Positions 7,403-15,779 of a stretch of 64,000 nucleotides of DNA are shown in pieces (position 1 is the first letter of the stretch; every line of letters starts with the position of its first letter). The stretch is from NCBI GenBank assembly GCA_022823725.1, contig JAJEHL010000017.1, forward strand, positions 154,176 through 218,175. The letters run 5' to 3'. Origin of the DNA: Candidatus Latescibacterota bacterium. Its GTDB lineage: Bacteria; Latescibacterota; UBA2968. The notes beneath the pieces are model-generated. The model did no database searches and was not told the DNA's origin. It saw only the letters and a list, made by a program, of their open reading frames with translations. A program made the translations under genes and the position numbers.

Positions 7403-8351
7403 AGGCCAGCGTCTGGACCGCTACTTGGCCGATCAACGCCCTGAACTTTCGCGTTCACGCCTTCAAAAACTGATTGCCGAAGGTGCTGTTTGCATCAACG
7501 GGAAGACAACGCGGTCGAGCTATCGGGTGGTGGCTGGCGATAGCATCACAATAAACCTACCCCCTCCAATAGATAGTGCAATTAATCCAGAGGATATTCC
7601 TCTGGATATTTTTTTTGAAGATGATCATGTACTGGTGCTCGACAAACCTGTGGGTATGATTGTACATCCGGCGGGAAGAGTGAACTCGGGAACACTCGTC
7701 AATGCCCTCCTGTCACACTGCACGCATTTATCGGGTATCAACGGGGTTTTGCGACCGGGTATTGTACACCGGTTAGACAAAGACACATCGGGGCTGATGG
7801 TCGTCGCCAAAAGTGATGCAGGGCATCGCGGATTGGCCGCCCAGTTGGAAGCCCGTGCAATGGAGCGGCGTTATCTCGCGCTGATATGGGGGGGCTTTGA
7901 AGCAGATGAAGGGCGCATAGAAGCACCAATTGGAAGGCATCCCAAAGACCGAAAGCGAATGGCCGTTTCTCAGAAAGGAAGATATGCAGCAACGCGCTGG
8001 AAAATAAAGGCGCGCTACGATTTTCTCTCTTTGCTATCTCTCGCGCTGGAGACGGGTCGTACACACCAGATCAGAGTGCATCTCGCGCATCTCAATCGCC
8101 CTGTATTTGGCGACCCGCTATACGGTGGACGCGAGGAGCGGCTGTCTGGTATTGCCCCCCTGTTTCGGAGAGAGGCAACCCACCTGCTCGCGCAAACAAA
8201 TCGACAGATGCTCCACGCGACTCAATTGACATTCGTGCATCCCGTAACAAAAAAAGAAATGATGTTTGAAGCACATCCGCCAGAAGATATGCAGAAGATT
8301 CTTGCTTATTCCTCATCATCTTCTTCTGGCATAAGCACAAATTCGGGATAG
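7371..8351 (+). CDS. Pseudouridine synthase, RluD-like
   Basis: This 326-residue protein has an N-terminal S4 RNA-binding domain (about 10-60, with R-L-D-R-Y-L and S-R-S-R-L-Q-K-L-I) and the RluA-type catalytic core. The catalytic aspartate lies in H-R-L-D-K-D-T-S-G, and the later G-R-T-H-Q-I-R-V-H motif is intact. It would convert uridines of 23S rRNA to pseudouridine. I use GTG 7371, inside the end of lspA; an ATG 45 bases earlier is also in frame. The last 15 codons overlap the 3' end of the opposing amt gene, so its serine-rich tail is the antisense of the acidic Amt tail. Confidence 0.9.
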   Translation: MIHLKILPQHEGQRLDRYLADQRPELSRSRLQKLIAEGAVCINGKTTRSSYRVVAGDSITINLPPPIDSAINPEDIPLDIFFEDDHVLVLDKPVGMIVHPAGRVNSGTLVNALLSHCTHLSGINGVLRPGIVHRLDKDTSGLMVVAKSDAGHRGLAAQLEARAMERRYLALIWGGFEADEGRIEAPIGRHPKDRKRMAVSQKGRYAATRWKIKARYDFLSLLSLALETGRTHQIRVHLAHLNRPVFGDPLYGGREERLSGIAPLFRREATHLLAQTNRQMLHATQLTFVHPVTKKEMMFEAHPPEDMQKILAYSSSSSSGISTNSG

Positions 8352-9688
8352 GCGTCAATTCCCAATTCTCCAACATCCTGCCCCAATTGTTCGACCTGAC
8401 GCGACACGCGCACACTCAACGTCATAGCAAGTACGCGCCAAAACACCCACGAAGTCACAAACACGAATGCGCCAACCGCCACGATGCCAATCAATTGCAC
8501 GCCTAAGTTGCCGCCGCCAGCGATGCAGACCGCTATGGTGCCCCAGATACCGGCGAATAAGTGAGCCGGTATTGCCCCAACCACATCATCCAGCTTGACC
8601 TTTTCCAGAAACTTGATCCCAGCAGTACACAAAACCGCGCCAATAGCACCAATGATGACTGACCAGTAGTGATCGACAATATCAGGGCCAGCAGTAATCG
8701 AGACCAGACCGGCGATTGCGCCATTCAGCCCGGCGAACAGATCTACACGTCCCAGGATGGGCCGCGAAACGAAAAGAGCTGTCACAACACCGGCTGCGGC
8801 TGCCAGGTTGGTATTGACCAGCACATGACTCATCGCGACCACGTCAAGCACGCTTCCCAATGCCAGTTGCGATCCGCCGTTGAAGCCGAACCAGCCGAAC
8901 CACAGAATAAAGACACCCAGTGTTACTATCAAAATATTAGAGGGTGGCGTGGATTTGACCGTACCATCGCTGCGGAATTTCCCGAACCTCGGTCCAACGA
9001 CTATCGCACCAGCAAGTGCCGCCCAGCCACCGGTGCTATGCACAATGGTCGATCCAGCAAAATCCTTGAAACCCATCGCACTTAGCCATCCTTCGCCCCA
9101 TGTCCACGCACCGACGATGGGATAGATAATCGCTGTCAGCACCAAAATAAAAACAAAGAACGACCACATCTTAACGCGTTCGGCCAGCGCTCCAGAAACA
9201 ATGGAAGCAGTGGTCGCGACGAAGACCATCTGGAAAAACCAGTCGGACATGGTGGAATAGCCGTTCTTAACCACGGCCGCCGTTGCGGCCTCATTTCCCG
9301 CTATTAGAGCGATCTCATCGCCAGATGGTCCGTATAAAAACTTAAATGAACCAATCACACTCCCCACATCGACGTACATGAGATTATAGCCGATAAAATA
9401 GTAGGCAAGCCCGGCAATGGAATAGAGGCCGATATTCTTCAGGCAGATCATGGAGGCATTCTTGGTGCGCACAGAACCGGACTCGAGCATAGTGAACCCC
9501 GCACACATCCACATCACCAGCGCGCCCCAAATGAGAAAAGAAAAAGTATTGAAAACGAACAGGGTTTCCTCGTCAACCGCTGCCTGTGCAGCGGTCGTAG
9601 CACACGCAAGAAAACCGAGTACCGCGAGTGTCTTTCCCACCAGGGTAGTGAACCGATGATGAATAAGGGCTTTAGAAAACGTTCGCAT
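8306..9688 (-). CDS. amt: Ammonium transporter, Amt/MEP/Rh family
   Basis: This 460-residue inner-membrane channel has about eleven hydrophobic helices after a cleavable-looking leader that ends A-T-T-A-A-Q-A-A. Family blocks visible are G-F-T-M-L-E-S-G, the signature region around S-T-G-G-W-A-A-L-A-G-A, and G-W-F-G-F-N-G-G-S. The C-terminal tail is very acidic (E-E-D-D-E-E). I choose the ATG at 9688, five codons inside the longest frame. It follows the histidine-kinase gene by 43 bases on the same strand. No glnK/PII gene is next to it, which is the usual partner. Its place at the end of a sensory operon suggests its expression, or ammonium itself, is tied to that signalling unit; this is inference. 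Confidence 0.92.
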   Translation of the reverse strand: MRTFSKALIHHRFTTLVGKTLAVLGFLACATTAAQAAVDEETLFVFNTFSFLIWGALVMWMCAGFTMLESGSVRTKNASMICLKNIGLYSIAGLAYYFIGYNLMYVDVGSVIGSFKFLYGPSGDEIALIAGNEAATAAVVKNGYSTMSDWFFQMVFVATTASIVSGALAERVKMWSFFVFILVLTAIIYPIVGAWTWGEGWLSAMGFKDFAGSTIVHSTGGWAALAGAIVVGPRFGKFRSDGTVKSTPPSNILIVTLGVFILWFGWFGFNGGSQLALGSVLDVVAMSHVLVNTNLAAAAGVVTALFVSRPILGRVDLFAGLNGAIAGLVSITAGPDIVDHYWSVIIGAIGAVLCTAGIKFLEKVKLDDVVGAIPAHLFAGIWGTIAVCIAGGGNLGVQLIGIVAVGAFVFVTSWVFWRVLAMTLSVRVSRQVEQLGQDVGELGIDAYPEFVLMPEEDDEE

Positions 9689-9731
9689 AACTACTCCTCC
9701 CATAGTGATGAGACAGTGCCTCCATTCCCTC

Positions 9732-11894
9732 TTAGCTCGCTACCTCTTCAGTCGTCACCGCGGGCGGCACCAAAGGCAGTTCTACTACCATCTCGGTGAA
9801 TTCACCGGGTTCGGATACGACCCGGATGGTTCCCCCGTGTTCGCGTACAATATCATTGGAAAGGGCAAGACCGAGGCCAGTGCCCTTGTCTGTCGGTTTG
9901 GTGGTAAAGAAAGGATTGAAAATTTTATCGACAACCTCGGGCGGGATCCCATTTCCGTTGTCCCGTATGCGCACCTCTATTCGATCATCCAGGCGTCTGG
10001 TAACCAGCGACAGGGTAGGGAAATAGGTCTCGCCAGCATCTGCTTCGATAGCACGCCGTTTCTCGTCAGTAGCGTAACAGGCATTACCTACCATGTTGAG
10101 GAATACGCGCCCCAGGTCCTGCGGAACGACCTCAATTAGCCCTGCATCTGGATCGAAGTCCGTCTCAATGGTCAAGTTGAAATCCGCGTCAGTCGCCCGT
10201 GCACTGTGGTAGGCAAGGCGGGCGTGTTCATCGAGCAGGTTGTTAATTTCAGTGGGATGTCGTTCGCCAGAGCCTCGCCCCATCTGGAGCATGTCGTGAA
10301 CAATGCTGTCTGCGCGGTTGCCGTGTTGGCGAATGCGCCCCATGTTGTCGCTGAGATCCTGGCAGATCTCGTCAACCAATTCGCGCTGCTCCTCATCCAG
10401 GGCCTCGGCACTCTCGTCCAGAACCTCCACCAACTCCTCCATTAGTTCTTCCGACGCTTCCGAGAAGTTTTTCACAAAATTCAGCGGATTCTTGATCTCG
10501 TGCGCCACACCTGCAGTGAGTTCGCCGAGCGCGGCCAATTTTTCACGCATGACGATCTGATCCTGCGCCACACGCAATTCATCCAGCACCTTTTCGAGCT
10601 CTGCGTTCTTAGATTGCAACTCTTCGGCCAGTTTTTCCACCAGATTCAGGCGCTGCACCTCCAGCGCGTGGCGGCGAAAAACTTCAAGAGCTGCGGCCAT
10701 GTCTGCCACCTCGTCGTGCCCACTGATCTCGACCCTGCCCTCCAGATCGCCATCAGCCATGCCGCGCATTCGATCCGATAGCTTTTCAAGACGGCGCAAC
10801 AACACCCGCCCCACGAACAAATAGGCAATCAGCACCGCCCCAATAATGCTGATCACGTTCAAAACCAACAGAAGATTGCGCCCGGTGCTTATCGCCTGCG
10901 TGGAAGCGCGGGTCGCTTCCCGCGCGCTCATGCGGGCCTCGCTTACCAGCCCCTCGGCTTCGGCGACCATATCCAGAGCGAGAGACTGATTGCGTGCGAG
11001 CAGGTCCCGCTGGTGCCCGGCGAGTTCGAGTTCTCGCGTACGCAGGTCAAACCCTCCTTGCTCTCCCAGACCCAACTGGAACAGACGAGCGCACGCCGGA
11101 GCGACCTGACTCCGCGCGCTGGCCGTTCCAAGTGCAGATAGGCTCCGCTCAATCCTGCCTTCAGCAGCCTCAAAGCGCTCCCGCAATGGCTTAATCAGGG
11201 GCGCGTCCGAAAGATTGAAAGCACTCGACAGAAGCTGGATTGCTATGGTGGCGTCCGCTTGCAACGCAGATAGATGGCGATAGCGCTCAAACTCATTTTC
11301 CGAAAAGTGCTGACTGCGCGGCGCAGGTGCCTCGCCGAGATTGCGATACCCCGTCATAGCGTAGAACAACTGATCGTCAATGAGCGGAACCAGAACACCA
11401 ACCAATTCATTGCGCAGTTCGGCCAGTTCTGATCGCAGGGCTTCGCTCCGCGCTTGCAGAGCAAAACGCCTGGCTACCGAGCTTTCAATTGCCTCGATAT
11501 TTGAGATCAGCGTACCACCCTGGGCGAGAATGCGCCTAAAGCGTTCCTCCTCTTCGCCTTGCTGCGTCAGAGCCGCTAACTGCGCCTCAAAGGTGCTTCG
11601 CTCTTTAGCGATCTCTGCGGTAACCTGGGCAAATGCCTTCGGCGTTGCGGCTGCGACCAGGCGCGGAGCTGCGGCTACAAGGGCACCGCTTTGCTGCGCA
11701 ACTCCAAAAGCAGCCGCCATTCCGGGCACACTGCCTTCATTCACGCGGCTTTGCGCATCACCCACGCGATTGAAGGAAAACCAGCCGACGAGACTCGCTC
11801 CCATAGTGAGGATTACAGCACCGCCAATACCCAGATAGAGTTGCGACGAAATGCGAAAGCGCCCTTCGAACAGGCGTTTCAACATACCGGTCAT
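9732..11894 (-). CDS. Membrane sensor histidine kinase
   Basis: This is a 720-residue kinase. TM1 is at about 20-42, followed by a roughly 295-residue periplasmic helical sensor region and TM2 at about 341-362. A HAMP linker is at about 363-415 with a coiled coil to 450. The phospho-acceptor His465 lies in A-G-V-A-H-E-I-K-N-P-L-N-F, and the ATPase domain has asparagines near 600 and 604, D-N-G-N-G-I-P at 645-651 and G-T-G-L-G-L-A at 671-677. It starts within the stop codon of the binding-protein gene by an ATGA overlap at 11891-11894, so the kinase and a periplasmic binding protein are translated as a pair. That suggests the binding protein feeds the sensor domain. The likely target is the receiver-phosphatase encoded earlier in the same operon. 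Confidence 0.9.
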   Translation of the reverse strand: MTGMLKRLFEGRFRISSQLYLGIGGAVILTMGASLVGWFSFNRVGDAQSRVNEGSVPGMAAAFGVAQQSGALVAAAPRLVAAATPKAFAQVTAEIAKERSTFEAQLAALTQQGEEEERFRRILAQGGTLISNIEAIESSVARRFALQARSEALRSELAELRNELVGVLVPLIDDQLFYAMTGYRNLGEAPAPRSQHFSENEFERYRHLSALQADATIAIQLLSSAFNLSDAPLIKPLRERFEAAEGRIERSLSALGTASARSQVAPACARLFQLGLGEQGGFDLRTRELELAGHQRDLLARNQSLALDMVAEAEGLVSEARMSAREATRASTQAISTGRNLLLVLNVISIIGAVLIAYLFVGRVLLRRLEKLSDRMRGMADGDLEGRVEISGHDEVADMAAALEVFRRHALEVQRLNLVEKLAEELQSKNAELEKVLDELRVAQDQIVMREKLAALGELTAGVAHEIKNPLNFVKNFSEASEELMEELVEVLDESAEALDEEQRELVDEICQDLSDNMGRIRQHGNRADSIVHDMLQMGRGSGERHPTEINNLLDEHARLAYHSARATDADFNLTIETDFDPDAGLIEVVPQDLGRVFLNMVGNACYATDEKRRAIEADAGETYFPTLSLVTRRLDDRIEVRIRDNGNGIPPEVVDKIFNPFFTTKPTDKGTGLGLALSNDIVREHGGTIRVVSEPGEFTEMVVELPLVPPAVTTEEVAS

Positions 11895-13063
11895 GGTTGC
11901 ATCACATCCCGCAACGTGTCGATAGATCGATAACTGCCATCGCTATCAATCACGGTGAGAAAGACAGCATCCGAACCCTGATTATCATTTTCGCCGTAAC
12001 GAAGTTCAAAGCCGTCGAGATCAATGGTGTCTGCACTACGCAAACTGTTGAGAAACCCGGCGCGATCAACCTCCCTGCCACAGCGTTCGAGAGCGGCGAT
12101 AGCCAATCGACCCGCCAGATAGCCTTCGTAGGAGACAAAGCCGGGAGTCGCTTCGGGCGCGTGGGCCGCCAGAGCACGGCGATAGGCAATACCAATGCGC
12201 GGGATATTATCTGTCGGAAAAGGTACGACCTGAGTGACGAAAACCCCAGCACCAGCGCGACCGAGTTCCTTGGCTAATGCATTGCTGCCCACAAAAGAGA
12301 TGGTCATGAACACGGGATTCAAATCCGTGTGCCGCGCCCAGGCTATCAGCGTTGCCACCGGATGATAAGCACCGATCAGGATTACGGCATCGGGAGTTGC
12401 ACTACGCAGAGCAAGCAAAGCTGTCTTTACGGCCGTAGTATTGCGCGGGTACACACCAATTACCACCGGCTTCATGCTGCGCCGCTCAAGTGCCTGCAAC
12501 ACGCCGCGGTAGCCCGCCTGTCCAAAGGAATCGTCCTGGTATATCACGGCGATGCGTTTAATGCCCAGGTCTGTGGTCAAACGAGCGACCATAGCCTCGG
12601 TCTCCTGGTTATAGGACGCCCGCAGATTAATCACATTTTGCCACCTGGCTTCACGCAGGAAAGCGGCACCGGTAAAAGGGGCGATGTAAGGAACGCCCGC
12701 AGCCGCAGCCACAGGCGTAGCAGAAAGCGATGTAGGCGTACCGACAGCACCGATCAGCGCGAAAACCCCTTCCTGTTCAATCAGGCGACGAGTATTGGCG
12801 ATAGCAGCTTCGGGTTCATAAGCGTCATCGAGAGACAACAATGTTAGCAACCGGCCATGCACGCCGCCCCGCGCATTGGCCTCCTGAAAAGCTGCCTCAA
12901 TTCCGACCCGCATGTTCTTGCCCAGTTCTTGGGCGGGGCCACTAAAAGCGGCGGACTGTCCAAAAAGAATGCGCACGTCAGAGATTCCGGATTCTTCCGC
13001 GCGGATTTCTACAATCAGCAAAACGAGTAGTAAAACCGCACAACTGTAGCGCGTACTGCTCAT
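11891..13063 (-). CDS. Periplasmic ligand-binding protein, Leu/Ile/Val-binding type
   Basis: This 390-residue protein has a signal peptide (hydrophobic run V-L-L-L-V-L-L-I-V, likely cleavage after about residue 23) and a type I periplasmic-binding fold. Markers are F-S-G-P-A-Q-E-L-G near the N-terminus, A-F-Q-E-A-N-A-R-G-G-V-H-G-R and the following L-L-S-L-D-D, then A-L-I-G-A-V-G-T-P-T at the hinge. Such proteins usually deliver amino acids or amides to ABC importers, but no permease or ATPase is near. Instead its gene overlaps an RsbW-like gene upstream and a histidine kinase downstream, each by ATGA. I infer a sensory, not transport, role. The ligand is unknown; the amt gene at the end of the operon hints at nitrogen compounds. 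Confidence 0.87.
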   Translation of the reverse strand: MSSTRYSCAVLLLVLLIVEIRAEESGISDVRILFGQSAAFSGPAQELGKNMRVGIEAAFQEANARGGVHGRLLTLLSLDDAYEPEAAIANTRRLIEQEGVFALIGAVGTPTSLSATPVAAAAGVPYIAPFTGAAFLREARWQNVINLRASYNQETEAMVARLTTDLGIKRIAVIYQDDSFGQAGYRGVLQALERRSMKPVVIGVYPRNTTAVKTALLALRSATPDAVILIGAYHPVATLIAWARHTDLNPVFMTISFVGSNALAKELGRAGAGVFVTQVVPFPTDNIPRIGIAYRRALAAHAPEATPGFVSYEGYLAGRLAIAALERCGREVDRAGFLNSLRSADTIDLDGFELRYGENDNQGSDAVFLTVIDSDGSYRSIDTLRDVMQP

Positions 13064-13482
13064 CCATTCCTCCGCTTAATCAGAGTAAGATGGTTCTTAT
13101 TCTCCTCGCGGCGATAGTGTACATCGTCCATCATAACGCGCATCAGATGGATGCCCAGCCCCCCTATCGGTCGATCTTCTATCCCCGAGTCCAGGTCTGG
13201 TTCGGGGGCATCGTCCAGTGGATTGAAGGCATGCCCGTCATCTATAATCTCAACGGTGAAGACATCCTCATCCGAGATCAGCGTGATCTCTATCTCATGA
13301 CTCGCATCGTCGTCGTATCCGTAGTTCATAGTATTGACGATCAATTCTTCGAGAACGAGATCGACCTGGTACACGAGATCGGGGGGCCAATCCCCCACCT
13401 CGCCGAGTTCTGCCACGGCGTCGTGCAGCCGATCCAACTCACTGAGATCCGACGCAATACACAGAGAACGCTTCACTTTCAT
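13060..13482 (-). CDS. RsbW-like serine kinase / anti-sigma-type ATPase
   Basis: This 140-residue single-domain protein has the GHKL ATPase fold. The N-box is E-E-L-I-V-N-T-M-N-Y-G, the G1 box I-I-D-D-G-H-A-F-N-P, and the G2 region P-I-G-G-L-G-I-H-L-M. This is the pattern of RsbW/SpoIIAB-type proteins, which phosphorylate STAS partners and hold sigma factors or other targets. I use ATG 13482, which overlaps the upstream stop as ATGA; an ATG six codons earlier is possible. It lies directly after a receiver-PP2C gene, and a STAS gene lies about 500 bases upstream on the same strand, giving the three parts of a partner switch. No sigma-factor gene is adjacent. Confidence 0.86.
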   Translation of the reverse strand: MKVKRSLCIASDLSELDRLHDAVAELGEVGDWPPDLVYQVDLVLEELIVNTMNYGYDDDASHEIEITLISDEDVFTVEIIDDGHAFNPLDDAPEPDLDSGIEDRPIGGLGIHLMRVMMDDVHYRREENKNHLTLIKRRNG

Positions 13483-14648
13483 GTCCCTATCTCTCTGCAA
13501 AAAAGTGTCATACAGGTCATATCGTCAAATTGGGGCATCTCGCCCGCGAATGTCTGCACAGCTTGAAAAACCGCCTGATTCATTTCTCGGACATCCTGCT
13601 CACTCGCCTCGGACAATACCGCACGCAAACGCTCCATTTCAAATTCCTCGTTCTGGGCATTCACGGCTTCGGTGACACCATCTGTGTAGAGCACGAGGGT
13701 ATCGCCGGGCGACAGGATGACCGAGTTTTGCTCGTATTCGACACCTGGCAGAATACCCAGAGCAATCCCATTGGTCTGGGGAAGCACAGTCGAACTGCCA
13801 TCCGCGTGGACAACAATCGGGGGGTTGTGTCCCCCATTGGCGTACGACAGCGACCCATCCGCCGGGTTGTATTCGGCATAAAATACGGTGACAAACATCG
13901 CTGCGTCGTTGTCTTCTTGCAGGAGATGATTGACCTCGCTCAACACCTCGGCCGGATTCGATTTGCCAATTGCGGCCCCTTTCATCAACGTGCGACTGGA
14001 CATCATGAATAGAGCAGCCGGTACACCTTTGTCAGAGACATCGGCAATTGCCAGGCCGACACGATCGTTTTCCAGATTGATAATATCAAAAAAATCGCCC
14101 CCCACTTCGCGTGCAGGCTCCATGTTTCCAAATATCTGATAGCCCGGTTTGTCGGGAAACACCTTCGGCAGGATAGACTGCTGCATCTCATGGGCAACGC
14201 GAAGCTCGTTTTGCAGTGCCACCAGCTTATCCCGCGAAGCCACAGCCTCGCGCCACAGTTTCAGGTGCTCCAAAGTGCGATCAATTGTAACCCTCAAATC
14301 CTGAAAATCAATGGGTTTGGTAACAAAATCAAACGCCCCTCGATTCATGGCCGTGCGGATATTTTTCATGTCGCCATAAGCCGAGACAATCACAGCGCGG
14401 AGGTCGGGATCGACTTCCGACATCTGTTCGAGCAACGTGAGACCATCCATCCGCGGCATATTGATGTCCGAGAGCACCATGTCGATATCCGGATCCGAGT
14501 TCAGTATCTCAAGAGCCTCAACGCCATTTTGGGCAAAGGCAAACGCATAGTGCCCGGCGCGAACGTCACGCCGCATGCGCTGCCGCACAAGATGTTCGAG
14601 ATCGGGTTCGTCATCAACCACGAGTATTTTGTATTGCGCCTTTTTCAT
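13479..14648 (-). CDS. Response regulator with SpoIIE-type PP2C phosphatase output
   Basis: This 389-residue protein has a receiver domain at 1-125 (acidic pair D12-D13, phospho-acceptor D61 in L-S-D-I-N-M-P, lysine K111 in T-K-P), a short coiled linker at 125-165, and a PP2C-like phosphatase domain at 165-389. Phosphatase metal motifs visible are V-G-G-D-F-F-D, A-D-V-S-D-K-G, Y-T-D-G-V-T-E-A and Q-F-D-D-M-T. It would dephosphorylate a STAS anti-anti-sigma protein when its receiver is activated by the kinase of the same operon. ATG 14648 has AAGAGGCG upstream; the frame is open 23 codons further but without family sequence. It is the first of four genes chained by ATGA overlaps. Confidence 0.9.
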   Translation of the reverse strand: MKKAQYKILVVDDEPDLEHLVRQRMRRDVRAGHYAFAFAQNGVEALEILNSDPDIDMVLSDINMPRMDGLTLLEQMSEVDPDLRAVIVSAYGDMKNIRTAMNRGAFDFVTKPIDFQDLRVTIDRTLEHLKLWREAVASRDKLVALQNELRVAHEMQQSILPKVFPDKPGYQIFGNMEPAREVGGDFFDIINLENDRVGLAIADVSDKGVPAALFMMSSRTLMKGAAIGKSNPAEVLSEVNHLLQEDNDAAMFVTVFYAEYNPADGSLSYANGGHNPPIVVHADGSSTVLPQTNGIALGILPGVEYEQNSVILSPGDTLVLYTDGVTEAVNAQNEEFEMERLRAVLSEASEQDVREMNQAVFQAVQTFAGEMPQFDDMTCMTLFCREIGT

Positions 14649-15116
14649 ATATGCGCCTCTTAATATTAATGGTATATTACTTATACTGATGTTAAGCGTT
14701 CTATGATCGGCGTACAATCATTGCGATGGCAACAGTCCTTGCTTCAGGGGCCTCACCTCGCTGCGTTGAAAGAGAGAAGGTGCGAGGAGAAGTGCTAAAG
14801 AACATGGACAAATGCCAGATCGGTCATAACTTGTAATGACAAACTGCGCGACACCAGTTACTGAGTTATAGCAGGGTGGTTGTTATTCGGGAGGTTTTGA
14901 AAGCGGATATACAGGGCATGAGAAATACCCTGGAAAGTGACCTATGGAACAGATACACAGGAAAATCGGATCGGCGTGTGAATTCAATACGGTTTCGCCT
15001 ACAACCCGATTGTAGAAAGCACATAGATTAAAACAGGGCGAGCCTCGGTCCAGGTTAAAACACGCCGGGTCTTTCATCTGTGGCTTGAGAACACACGCGA
15101 TAAAGCGAAAAGCAGG
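14649..15116. other. 468-base gap between the phosphatase and STAS genes
   Basis: I see no supported gene here. A 64-codon minus-strand frame (14883-15077) has no ribosome-binding site worth trusting and no recognisable sequence. The 60 bases before the phosphatase ATG are AT-rich (TATATTACTTATAC) and are the probable promoter region of that operon, but no clean -35/-10 pair at standard spacing is evident. Confidence 0.4.
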
Positions 15117-15455
15117 TTATCCGCCCAGTGCGGCGCAAGCCTCTGCCTGTGAGTCATAGATCGAAATGATCTTGTCAAATCCGCTGATTTTGAAGACCTC
15201 TCCGATGGGACCAGAAAGCGAGCAAAGCGCAAATTCCGCATTGCGATTCCGAAGTGACTTAGCAACCAGCAAAATGACCCGCAGGCCCGAGCTACTAATG
15301 TAAGAAAGCCCACCAAAATCTACGACCACGCAGGTATCGTCGTCGCTGATTGCAGAGCTTAATACATTTTCGAACTCGCGGGCATTGGCACTATCAACCC
15401 GGCCATTCACATTCGCGATTAAAATTCCATTTTCTCGTTGGGTCTTAATCTCCAT
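15117..15455 (-). CDS. STAS-domain anti-sigma factor antagonist
   Basis: This 112-residue protein is a complete STAS domain of the SpoIIAA/RsbV type: N-G-R-V-D-S-A-N-A near residue 20, V-V-V-D-F-G-G-L-S-Y-I at 43-53 and the phosphorylatable serines in S-S-S-G-L-R-V at 54-60. When unphosphorylated such proteins bind RsbW-like kinases and release their targets. It is on the same strand as, and upstream of, the receiver-PP2C and RsbW-like genes, although 468 bases separate them, so it may have its own transcript. It completes the partner switch. Confidence 0.9.
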   Translation of the reverse strand: MEIKTQRENGILIANVNGRVDSANAREFENVLSSAISDDDTCVVVDFGGLSYISSSGLRVILLVAKSLRNRNAEFALCSLSGPIGEVFKISGFDKIISIYDSQAEACAALGG

Positions 15456-15744
15456 TGAACTTTATCCTGATGTGTGAGAATTATATACGGAAATTCTTGC
15501 CGCACGTCGCGGGCAGAAAATTCTACTTTAACATAAATCAAAACCAGATTAAGCCATTCGCTCAATTCGGTCAAGAGCTATTGCATCCTGTAGCGAGAAT
15601 ATATTCTTGCAGAGAATTGAGAAGTTCAGCTAAAATATTACTTGTCTGTACGAAAGTCAAATCTTTTTTTAAAATAAAATCTGCACTGTTTGACTTTACT
15701 AAAGGTTGTAATTTGTGCATAGCGGTCAAGTGGTTCCCTCACGC
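15456..15744. other. AT-rich divergent intergenic region
   Basis: Together with the promoter entry that follows, this is the roughly 320-base gap between the leftward STAS gene and the rightward TrpD-like gene. No coding signal is visible. On the minus strand TATAAT (15480-15485) is a good -10 for the STAS gene, but no matching -35 is obvious. Confidence 0.35.
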
Positions 15745-15773
15745 TTGACAACACAGCACCCCCACAATACTTT
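15745..15773 (+). promoter_or_regulatory. Putative sigma-70 promoter giving a leaderless mRNA
   Basis: TTGACA at 15745-15750, a 17-base spacer and TACTTT at 15768-15773. Transcription would start about seven bases on, at the A of the ATG at 15780. There is no ribosome-binding site between, so the TrpD-like gene would be translated from a leaderless message. The -10 matches the consensus at only three of six positions. Confidence 0.5.
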
Positions 15774-15779
15774 CCATCT

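Noticed and set aside
14883..15077. 64-codon minus-strand frame in the gap after the STAS gene
   Set aside because: No trustworthy ribosome-binding site and no recognisable sequence.
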